Below the pieces are notes generated by a model that was given only the letters and a program-made list of their open reading frames with translations, searched no databases and had not been told where the DNA came from. Both the position numbers and the translations under genes were made by a program. This document shows, one piece after another, positions 5,828-10,744 of a stretch of 10,744 nucleotides of DNA; positions within the stretch are counted from its first letter, which is position 1, and each line of letters starts with the position of its first letter. The stretch is from Sulfurimonas sp. GTDB taxonomy: Bacteria; Campylobacterota; Campylobacteria; Campylobacterales; Sulfurimonadaceae. The stretch lies in NCBI GenBank assembly GCA_024762745.1, contig JANTGV010000015.1, positions 1-10,744 of the forward strand. Direction: 5' to 3'.

Positions 5828-6826
5828 TTATTTTAATGGTGAAAAAGGAACTAAAGCTGAACCCCATGTTAGTCCCCCACCAAAAGCATCAAGTAACATG
5901 AGTTCACCTGCTTTTAGTTCACCTGACTCATAGATATCGTTCATTGCCATTGGAATGGAAGCGCCGGAAGTGTTTCCATATTTAGCTACAGTAACAACAA
6001 CTTGCTCCTCTTTCATCTTTAGAGCATCTCCAACAGCTTTTATAATTCTATAGTTTGCCTGATGAGGAATGAAATGTTTAACCTCTGAACTATCAATAGT
6101 GTTAGCCTCTAAAATCTCAACTACATCTTTTGTTAAAGTACGTACAGCAACCTTGAAAGTTTCATTCCCTTTCATCTGCATATAACAAGCGCCTGCTTCT
6201 TCTTCAAGAGAATCATGTGGAGAACCTGTTCCACCGTTTGGCGTCATTAATAGATCAGCATATGTACCGTCTGCACCTGTATTTATATCAATAATAGCTT
6301 CATCTTTGTTCTCGGTAGCACTAATAACCGCAGCACCGGCTCCATCACCAAAAAGAATGCACGTTCCACGATCTGCATAATCCGTAATAGAAGATAGTTT
6401 TTCTGCACCTATTATCAGTACATTCTTCTTCATACCAGACTCAATGAAAGCTTTTGCAATTGAGAGGATATAAACAAAGCCTGTACAAGCTGCTGAGATG
6501 TCAAACGCAGTAACATTTGCAAGTCCAAGTTTATTTGATATAACAGTAGCAGTAGATGGCATACAGAAATAATCAGGAGAAATAGTTGCACAAACAACCA
6601 TATCAATCTCATTTTCAGCAACTCCACTACGTTCAATAGCCAACTTTGCAGCTTCTACACCCATATCACTTGTTGTCTCATTTTCTGCAGCAATATGACG
6701 CTCTTTAATGCCTGTACGCTTCGTAATCCATTCGTCCGAGGTATCAACCATCTCTGCAAGATCGTTATTTGTCAATATTTTCTCTGGAGCATAAGCACCA
6801 ATAGAACGAAGAGCCGCATAAGCCAT
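5828..6826 (-). CDS. fabH: 3-oxoacyl-ACP synthase III (beta-ketoacyl-ACP synthase III)
   Basis: A 332-residue enzyme with the full Cys-His-Asn catalytic set: Cys114 in DISAACTGF, His255 in IPHQANYRI and Asn285 in KYGNTSGAS. The N-terminus shows the family pattern [18 protein letters not shown] (29-46), and [10 protein letters not shown] (316-325) closes the fold. It condenses acetyl-CoA with malonyl-ACP to begin type II fatty-acid synthesis in the cytoplasm. Minus-strand AAGGAAA lies inside the 3' end of plsX, 6 nt before ATG 6826, and one base separates the genes, so translation is probably coupled. It is the last gene of its operon. Only AT-rich sequence, without a convincing hairpin, separates it from the convergent HIT gene. 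Confidence 0.97.
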   Translation of the reverse strand: MAYAALRSIGAYAPEKILTNNDLAEMVDTSDEWITKRTGIKERHIAAENETTSDMGVEAAKLAIERSGVAENEIDMVVCATISPDYFCMPSTATVISNKLGLANVTAFDISAACTGFVYILSIAKAFIESGMKKNVLIIGAEKLSSITDYADRGTCILFGDGAGAAVISATENKDEAIIDINTGADGTYADLLMTPNGGTGSPHDSLEEEAGACYMQMKGNETFKVAVRTLTKDVVEILEANTIDSSEVKHFIPHQANYRIIKAVGDALKMKEEQVVVTVAKYGNTSGASIPMAMNDIYESGELKAGELMLLDAFGGGLTWGSALVPFSPLK

Positions 6827-6827
6827 A

Positions 6828-7826
6828 TTAGCTTTCCTTTTCTTTCAAGGTCTGTAGTCTTTGAATTATATGTTCATTAACACCTGTATCTACATAGGCG
6901 ATTGCTTGATAGATTGCATTTTCTATCGCTTTTGAGTTACTCTTACCATGACTTACAATAGCACAACCTTTTATGCCAATAAGCGGAGCACCGCCTACCT
7001 CTGCATAATCAATCTCTTTTTTCAAAAGTTTAAAAACTCTTCTCATAAGAAGTGCCCCGGTAATTGCTATAGGTGATTTTCGAATATAATCTTTAATTAG
7101 TCCGCTTATTGTTGAAGCTACACCTTCACTTGTCTTAAGCACAAGATTACCGATAAAACCATCGCATGTAATAACATCACAAGAACCATTAAAGATATCT
7201 CCACCCTCAACATTTCCTTTAAAGCCTTTATAGCCCTCTAAAAGTTTAAAAGCAGACTTTGTAACATCATTCCCTTTAGAGCTCTCTTCACCATTCGCTA
7301 AAAGTCCTATACTCGGTTCATCTATCCCAAGTACATCTTCAGCGTAGCAACCACCCATAACGGCAAATTCTACCAAGTGTTCAGGTTTTGAGTCAACGTT
7401 TGCACCAACATCTAAAACAACTGAACGACGTCCAGTTTTTGTCGGCATCAATGTAACAAGCGCTGGACGAGAGACACCTTTAAGGCGGCCCAGTCTTAAA
7501 GTTGCAAGTGTCATTGTAGCTCCACTGTGACCAGCAGAAACAACACCATCAGCTTCACCATTTTTTACAAGGTCAACCGCTTTGTATATTGTGCTATCTT
7601 TGCGCTTAACGGCATCGGTTGCAGCATCACTCATAGAAATTACGTCATCAGTTTCTACTATAGAAATCTTATCTCTATAACGTTTTGGTAACAGAGGTAA
7701 AATTTCTGATTTACTTCCTACAAGAATAGGTGTGAATTTTTTTGTCTTAAGTGCTTGAATACAACCCTTAACAATTGGCTCAGGACCAAAGTCCCCGCCC
7801 ATTGCGTCAATAGCTATCTTAACCAT
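6828..7826 (-). CDS. plsX: Phosphate acyltransferase PlsX
   Basis: A 332-residue protein beginning [21 protein letters not shown], the hallmark PlsX start. Other family segments are [11 protein letters not shown] (95-105), [10 protein letters not shown] (120-129), [10 protein letters not shown] (136-145), [10 protein letters not shown] (178-187), [15 protein letters not shown] (221-235) and the C-terminal [19 protein letters not shown] (278-296). It converts acyl-ACP and phosphate to acyl-phosphate, the acyl donor for PlsY in phosphatidic acid synthesis, as a peripheral membrane enzyme. It lies 3 nt after the rpmF stop without a clear Shine-Dalgarno sequence of its own, so it probably depends on ribosomes finishing rpmF. 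The rpmF-plsX-fabH order is widespread in bacteria. Confidence 0.97.
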   Translation of the reverse strand: MVKIAIDAMGGDFGPEPIVKGCIQALKTKKFTPILVGSKSEILPLLPKRYRDKISIVETDDVISMSDAATDAVKRKDSTIYKAVDLVKNGEADGVVSAGHSGATMTLATLRLGRLKGVSRPALVTLMPTKTGRRSVVLDVGANVDSKPEHLVEFAVMGGCYAEDVLGIDEPSIGLLANGEESSKGNDVTKSAFKLLEGYKGFKGNVEGGDIFNGSCDVITCDGFIGNLVLKTSEGVASTISGLIKDYIRKSPIAITGALLMRRVFKLLKKEIDYAEVGGAPLIGIKGCAIVSHGKSNSKAIENAIYQAIAYVDTGVNEHIIQRLQTLKEKES

Positions 7827-7829
7827 TAA

Positions 7830-7979
7830 CTATTTATACTCACCAGTCGTTGGGTTGATGTGGTGCGGTAATCTATATGTTCCATCTTTATCTTTAACTG
7901 GACGAGCTAAAGCAATTTTGTAGTGAGTTCTTCTTTTCGCTGAACGTGAATGAGAGACTCTTCTCTTAGGTACTGCCAT
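7830..7979 (-). CDS. rpmF: 50S ribosomal protein L32
   Basis: A 49-residue reading frame from ATG 7979 to TAG 7830. It begins [20 protein letters not shown], the L32 start, is strongly basic throughout, and has the L32-like [14 protein letters not shown] end. It has no cysteines, so it is not the zinc-binding form. The length fits the short L32 of campylobacterota (about 48 residues, against 57 in E. coli). AAAGGAAAA lies just upstream in the 14-nt gap after yceD. L32 is a component of the large ribosomal subunit. Its place between yceD and plsX matches the conserved operon. Confidence 0.96.
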   Translation of the reverse strand: MAVPKRRVSHSRSAKRRTHYKIALARPVKDKDGTYRLPHHINPTTGEYK

Positions 7980-7993
7980 CTTTTTTCCTTTAT

Positions 7994-8353
7994 TTAAATT
8001 TCGTTTTTACAATTGTCGCAACTATGATAGTCACTTTTGATAAGTTCAATCTCTGAGTGTAAAATCTCTTCGATATCTGCTATACCATTAAAAGACTCAA
8101 CAACATCTAATTCGACGTTATTGTCATCTTCATAAATACCATCTGATACGAAAAGTTCTATCTCTTCATGTACTGGTATTTTAAATTCTTCCGCACAGCT
8201 ATCACAAGCCTTTTCAAGCAAACCGCTTAAAGTTGCTTTGAGCAAAATTAATTTGCCCTCATAATACTCTAAATAACCTTTAAAAGTTATTTCATTAGAC
8301 TTTACTTCAAAGTCTAATGGCGTTTTAGTTACTTTTCTAAGCGTAATCTTCAT
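7994..8353 (-). CDS. yceD: YceD/DUF177 family protein (23S rRNA accumulation protein)
   Basis: A 119-residue acidic protein with two CxxC pairs, C50-C53 (ACDSCAEEF) and C112-C115 (SCDNC), a pattern that may bind metal. An acidic central section (about 63-102) separates them. DUF177 proteins are nearly always encoded just before rpmF; in E. coli and plants they are needed for normal 23S rRNA processing and large-subunit assembly. Assignment rests on the CDxC..F motif, size and location, since the family is poorly conserved. Minus-strand AGGAA lies 7 nt before ATG 8353. A structured leader precedes it, and 14 nt separate it from rpmF. Confidence 0.85.
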   Translation of the reverse strand: MKITLRKVTKTPLDFEVKSNEITFKGYLEYYEGKLILLKATLSGLLEKACDSCAEEFKIPVHEEIELFVSDGIYEDDNNVELDVVESFNGIADIEEILHSEIELIKSDYHSCDNCKNEI

Positions 8354-8361
8354 TATTTAAT

Positions 8362-8445
8362 TCCTAAATGAGCAAAGCCCATTTATGATCGTTAGCCACT
8401 CGGGCACTAAAGCTAGCCTCTAAAGAGGCAGAACTTCATAACGAT
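8362..8445 (-). promoter_or_regulatory. Structured RNA element in the ndk-yceD gap (candidate cis-regulatory leader)
   Basis: On the minus strand, ATCGTTA (8445-8439) pairs perfectly with TAACGAT (8394-8388). Inside are a hairpin with arms GCCTC and GAGGC around TTTA (8429-8416) and a weaker one with GCC and GGC around CGAGT (8405-8395). Next, AAATGGGC (8384-8377) pairs with GCTCATTT (8373-8366) around TTT. This 8-bp stem contains one G-U pair, which would be an A-C mismatch in RNA from the other strand, so it favours a minus-strand transcript. The hairpin abuts the AGGA of yceD. No T-run follows it, so it is not a terminator. It matches no riboswitch or ribosomal-protein leader known to me. 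Confidence 0.5.
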
Positions 8446-8448
8446 TAC

Positions 8449-8862
8449 TTAAGAAATTTCTCTTTCTGAGAAAAAGAATGCTATTTCAATAGCTGCATTT
8501 TCAACAGAATCGCTTCCGTGAACTGCATTTGCATCAATATTTTCAGCGAAGTCTGCACGGATTGTACCAGGCTCAGCCTCTTTAGGGTTTGTAGCACCCA
8601 TTAAGTCACGATTTTTTTGCATTGCGTTTTCACCTTCTAAAACTGAAACAACAACTGGACCACTAATCATGAAATCAACTAAGTCGTTGAAGAAAGGTCT
8701 TTCAGCATGAATTGCATAAAATGCTTCAGCATCCATACGTGAAAGTTGAATCTTTCTTGTAGCAGCAATCTTAAGACCATTGCTTTCAAATCTATCTAAA
8801 ATTTTTCCTATAACACCTTTAGCCACTGCATCCGGTTTGATTATTGATAGTGTTCTTTCCAT
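8449..8862 (-). CDS. ndk: Nucleoside diphosphate kinase
   Basis: A 137-residue enzyme of normal length for the family. It has the opening [12 protein letters not shown] (2-13) with K9, the [14 protein letters not shown] segment (92-105) and the active-site histidine H115 in [12 protein letters not shown] (112-123), which carries the phosphate between nucleotides. It balances nucleoside triphosphate pools in the cytoplasm. I chose ATG 8862 because minus-strand AGAGGAG lies 5 nt upstream; an in-frame TTG directly before it (8865) is closer than normal spacing. ndk has its own promoter and is followed, after the structured 95-nt gap, by yceD-rpmF-plsX-fabH. Whether all are co-transcribed is not shown. 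Confidence 0.97.
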   Translation of the reverse strand: MERTLSIIKPDAVAKGVIGKILDRFESNGLKIAATRKIQLSRMDAEAFYAIHAERPFFNDLVDFMISGPVVVSVLEGENAMQKNRDLMGATNPKEAEPGTIRADFAENIDANAVHGSDSVENAAIEIAFFFSEREIS

Positions 8863-8896
8863 CAAATCTCCTCTGAAAATATAAAATTAAGATGGG

Positions 8897-8902
8897 ATTA
8901 TA
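8897..8902 (-). promoter_or_regulatory. ndk operon -10 box with upstream A/T tracts
   Basis: The minus strand has a perfect TATAAT in the context TTTTAGATATAAT. The predicted start is near 8890, giving a leader of about 28 nt with AGAGGAG. Upstream are phased T-runs, including a ten-base run (8928-8937), of the kind that replaces the -35 box in campylobacterota. Confidence 0.65.
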
Positions 8903-8952
8903 TCTAAAAAAACATACTTTTTTGTTGAAAAAAAAAATTTTATGAAAATTTT

Positions 8953-8975
8953 AGTAAAATAGAAGATATTTTACT
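8953..8975. repeat. 23-bp perfect inverted repeat between the fdx terminator and the ndk promoter
   Basis: AGTAAAATA (8953-8961) and TATTTTACT (8967-8975) are perfect 9-bp arms around GAAGA. The centre lies about 74 bp upstream of the predicted ndk start, where a regulator could bind. No T-run follows on either strand, so it is unlikely to be a second terminator. Confidence 0.5.
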
Positions 8976-8978
8976 CAG

Positions 8979-9004
8979 AAAAAAGGAGCACTTCAAGTGC
9001 TCCT
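8979..9004 (-). terminator. Strong intrinsic terminator after the ferredoxin gene
   Basis: Eight bases after the ferredoxin stop, AGGAGCACT and AGTGCTCCT form a perfect 9-bp stem with a 3-nt loop, followed on the minus strand by a run of T (8984-8979). It separates the ferredoxin gene from ndk. Confidence 0.93.
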
Positions 9005-9012
9005 GAAAAAAA

Positions 9013-9297
9013 CTATTCTACGATAGCTTCTTTATTTGAACGTTGTTCATCAGTAATATCATCACGGTGCGATGGGCTTTCACCAATAGCATCCCAAGTG
9101 ATACAACCCTCTGTAGGACATGCTGTAGCACATGCTGGCTCATCGTGATGACCAACACACTCAACACACTTATCACCATATACGTAATAAATGTCTTCTC
9201 CCTCTGGATTATCATCCTCATCTACGATCGCTTCTACTGGACACTCATCTATACAAGCACCACAGTTAATACATGTATCATTAATAATTACTGCCAT
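9013..9297 (-). CDS. fdx: 2[4Fe-4S] ferredoxin, Alvin/YfhL type
   Basis: A 94-residue acidic protein. The first cluster motif is C9-C12-C15-C19-P (CINCGACIDECP). The second is C44-x2-C47-x8-C56-x3-C60-P, with a loop insertion (VGHHDEPA) between its second and third cysteines, and an extra Cys65. This insertion plus a charged C-terminal tail (70-94) marks the Allochromatium vinosum-type ferredoxins, low-potential electron carriers. In campylobacterota such ferredoxins are expected to serve pyruvate and 2-oxoglutarate oxidoreductases; the partner here is not shown. Minus-strand AGGAG lies 6 nt before ATG 9297. It appears to be monocistronic, with a promoter-like TATAGT upstream and a strong terminator. 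Confidence 0.95.
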   Translation of the reverse strand: MAVIINDTCINCGACIDECPVEAIVDEDDNPEGEDIYYVYGDKCVECVGHHDEPACATACPTEGCITWDAIGESPSHRDDITDEQRSNKEAIVE

Positions 9298-9324
9298 TAT
9301 CTTCTCCTAAATTTTGTTTGAATA

Positions 9325-9330
9325 ACTATA
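9325..9330 (-). promoter_or_regulatory. Probable ferredoxin -10 box
   Basis: TATAGT on the minus strand, with a predicted start near 9318 and a leader of about 20 nt. Directly upstream are two AATCTT direct repeats 9 bp apart (forward strand 9336-9341 and 9345-9350), in the -35 area. Confidence 0.4.
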
Positions 9331-9411
9331 CAATGAAGATTTTTAAGATTAGCTAAAATTGATTGTTTGGACGTAAAAGATAAGGAAGTGTTACGCAATA
9401 GAATAGAAAGG

Positions 9412-9453
9412 TTTAACGGCGAAATAATTCACCGTTAAATCGTAGTAACGATT
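9412..9453 (-). terminator. Two hairpins at the metK 3' end, possible weak terminator
   Basis: AATCGT and ACGATT (9453-9448, 9443-9438) form a stem overlapping the metK stop codon. Next, TTTAACGG (9439-9432) pairs with CCGTTAAA (9419-9412), extended by GAA/TTC beyond one mismatch with a TTAT loop. Only a broken pyrimidine stretch (CCTTTCTATTC) follows, so termination would be weak. The two stems share 9438-9439 and partly compete. Confidence 0.5.
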
Positions 9454-10612
9454 ATAAGCCTAAATAGTTTTTAATCTCATCTGCTCTATCTGTAGCTTCC
9501 CAACTAAAGCCATCTTCTTCACGGCCAAAGTGACCATAAGCAGCAGTTTTTCTGTATATTGGCTTAAGTAAATCAAGTGATTTAATAATACCTGCAGGGG
9601 ATAAATCAAAAAGCTCTTTAACACACTCTTCTATCTTATCTTCTGCAACTTTACCTGTTCCATGTGTATCAACCATAATAGAAACAGGCTGAACAACACC
9701 AATTGCATAAGCAACTTGTATCGTAGCTTTATCACAAGCACCTGATGCAACTAGGTTCTTAGCAACATGACGAGCAGCATATGCCGCACTTCTGTCAACC
9801 TTAGTAGGATCTTTCCCACTAAATGCTCCACCACCATGAGGACAACTTCCTCCATAGGTATCAACTATTATCTTACGACCGGTAAGACCAGCATCACCTT
9901 GTGGTCCACCGATTACAAATTTTCCAGTTGGATTAATATGAAAAATCGTATTTTCATCCATCATATCAGCTGGTATAACTTCTCTGATAACTTCCTCTAT
10001 CATATCTTTATGAATCTGTTCTTGAGAAACATCTGGAGCATGCTGTGTAGATATAACTACAGTCTCAACCGCTACGGGTTTATCATCTACATATCTTACA
10101 CTTATCTGTGCTTTTCCATCAGGACGAAGATAAGGAACTATTCCCTCTTTACGTACAAGTGCTAGTCTCTGTGTCAGACGATGTGCCAAATGGATTGGAA
10201 GAGGCATTAAAACATCTGTTTCACGACAAGCATACCCGAACATTAGACCTTGGTCACCTGCACCAATCTCTCCACTCTCTTGATCAACACCTTGGTTAAT
10301 ATCAGGAGACTGTTCACCTATACCATTTAATACTGCCGCTGATCTATGGTCAAAACCATAAGTTGCATCAGTGTAACCTATCTCTTGAATAACTTTTCTT
10401 GCAATATCTTGCATTGGGGCATACGCCGTTGTCTTCAATTCGCCTGCGATTACACAAAAACCATTAGATACTAGAGTTTCACACGCTACTCTAGCATTTT
10501 TATCATTTTCAATAATATAATCCAGAATTGCATCACTGATCTGATCTGCCATCTTATCAGGGTGCCCTTCTGTTACAGACTCTGAAGTAAATATGTACTC
10601 TTTTTGTGACAT
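9452..10612 (-). CDS. metK: S-adenosylmethionine synthetase (methionine adenosyltransferase)
   Basis: A 386-residue enzyme, the usual bacterial length. It has GHPDK (16-20) with His17 at the triphosphate site, signature one [12 protein letters not shown] (117-128) and signature two [19 protein letters not shown] (260-278), with KIIVDTYGG (247-255) before it. It makes S-adenosylmethionine from ATP and methionine in the cytoplasm, supplying all methylation reactions. Minus-strand GGGAG lies 6 nt before ATG 10612. The gene has its own extended -10 promoter and a leader of about 57 nt with a hairpin. It heads the metK-ferredoxin-ndk cluster, but hairpins at its 3' end and a separate ferredoxin promoter suggest its own transcript. 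Confidence 0.98.
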   Translation of the reverse strand: MSQKEYIFTSESVTEGHPDKMADQISDAILDYIIENDKNARVACETLVSNGFCVIAGELKTTAYAPMQDIARKVIQEIGYTDATYGFDHRSAAVLNGIGEQSPDINQGVDQESGEIGAGDQGLMFGYACRETDVLMPLPIHLAHRLTQRLALVRKEGIVPYLRPDGKAQISVRYVDDKPVAVETVVISTQHAPDVSQEQIHKDMIEEVIREVIPADMMDENTIFHINPTGKFVIGGPQGDAGLTGRKIIVDTYGGSCPHGGGAFSGKDPTKVDRSAAYAARHVAKNLVASGACDKATIQVAYAIGVVQPVSIMVDTHGTGKVAEDKIEECVKELFDLSPAGIIKSLDLLKPIYRKTAAYGHFGREEDGFSWEATDRADEIKNYLGL

Positions 10613-10628
10613 TTTTATCTCCCGTCAT

Positions 10629-10670
10629 CGATTTTCTTTATTGAAATATAGAGTCTAGCTCTATAAATCG
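10629..10670 (-). promoter_or_regulatory. Hairpin in the metK leader
   Basis: TATAGAG (10665-10659) and CTCTATA (10653-10647) form a perfect 7-bp stem around CTAGA. Outside it, AATCG and CGATT (forward 10666-10670 and 10629-10633) can close a 5-bp outer stem with a 13-nt unpaired stretch on one side. The structure begins at the predicted transcription start and ends about 9 nt before GGGAG. It does not resemble a SAM riboswitch I know. Confidence 0.35.
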
Positions 10671-10675
10671 TTGGA

Positions 10676-10684
10676 ATTATAGCA
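10676..10684 (-). promoter_or_regulatory. metK extended -10 promoter
   Basis: The minus strand reads TGC-TATAAT, a perfect TGN extended -10, preceded by T-rich sequence (TTATCTTATTTTGC). The predicted start is near 10669. No -35 box is evident. Confidence 0.68.
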
Positions 10685-10744
10685 AAATAAGATAATAGAA
10701 ATCTTGATGCACAAATAGTATAATAAATACTTATATATAATATG
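10685..10744. other. AT-rich sequence at the window's right end
   Basis: Upstream of the metK promoter. A plus-strand TATAAT (10719-10724) and an ATG ending at 10744 could belong to a divergent gene, but no ribosome-binding site is visible and the window ends there. Confidence 0.3.

Noticed and set aside
8388..8445. tRNA-like sequence (GCCCGAGTGGC) in the ndk-yceD gap
   Set aside because: It resembles part of a Ser/Leu tRNA D arm, but there is no acceptor stem, anticodon arm or T arm, and the element is only 58 nt long.
9043..9321. Open frame opposite the ferredoxin gene
   Set aside because: The ferredoxin frame on the other strand has all cluster cysteines, a good ribosome-binding site and a terminator. 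The opposite frame is an accidental complement.
8439..9454. Shared nonamer TAACGATTA after the ndk and metK stop codons
   Set aside because: Many 9-mers recur by chance in a window of this size. The flanks do not match.
9767..10299. Two open frames opposite metK
   Set aside because: They lie wholly inside a fully conserved metK and have no motifs.
1..10744. Defence system, prophage, insertion sequence or CRISPR
   Set aside because: All long genes are recognisable housekeeping or common envelope genes apart from two small unknown proteins. I saw no transposase, integrase, spaced repeats or target-site duplications.

Overview
The window is a low-GC stretch of ordinary bacterial chromosome. 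It most likely comes from a free-living campylobacterotan (epsilonproteobacterium) of the Sulfurimonas type. The evidence is the gene order metK - ferredoxin - ndk - yceD - rpmF - plsX - fabH, which is familiar from Helicobacter and its relatives, the protein sequences themselves, and promoters that have a TATAAT -10 box (two with TGN in front) but no recognisable -35 box. The genus is an inference from protein resemblance.

Layout, left to right. Bases 1-269 hold the 3' end of a phosphatidylserine synthase gene (pssA, + strand), which runs tail to tail into a minus-strand operon of three genes: an unknown 62-residue protein, an MscS-type mechanosensitive channel and a DoxX-family membrane protein (1684 down to 273). 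A divergent promoter region (1685-1806) carries a 17-bp palindrome at the predicted start of an unknown two-helix membrane protein gene (1807-2199, +). That gene converges on rmuC (3475 down to 2201, -). A 276-bp gene-free region (3476-3751) holds the rmuC promoter and the leader of a DEAD-box RNA helicase with an Arg/Gly-rich tail (3752-5299, +). A short C-rich spacer and an unusual HIT-family protein gene follow (5420-5794, +).

The right half (5828-10612) is all on the minus strand. Read in its own direction: metK (SAM synthetase) with its own promoter; a 2[4Fe-4S] ferredoxin gene with a strong intrinsic terminator; then, from a new promoter, ndk, yceD, rpmF (49 codons), plsX and fabH. The last four genes are separated by 1-14 nt and form one transcription unit that joins ribosome production (YceD/L32) to the start of phospholipid and fatty-acid synthesis (PlsX/FabH). 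The 95-nt gap between ndk and yceD can fold into a three-way junction followed by a hairpin that abuts the yceD Shine-Dalgarno sequence. This is the most interesting non-coding feature here.

I see no mobile element, CRISPR array, tRNA or rRNA, phage gene or obvious novel multi-gene system. The points worth a second look are small: structured leaders (yceD, metK, helicase), operator-like palindromes at promoters, a possibly leaderless small gene, two uncharacterised small proteins, and a HIT protein lacking the first histidine of its signature.
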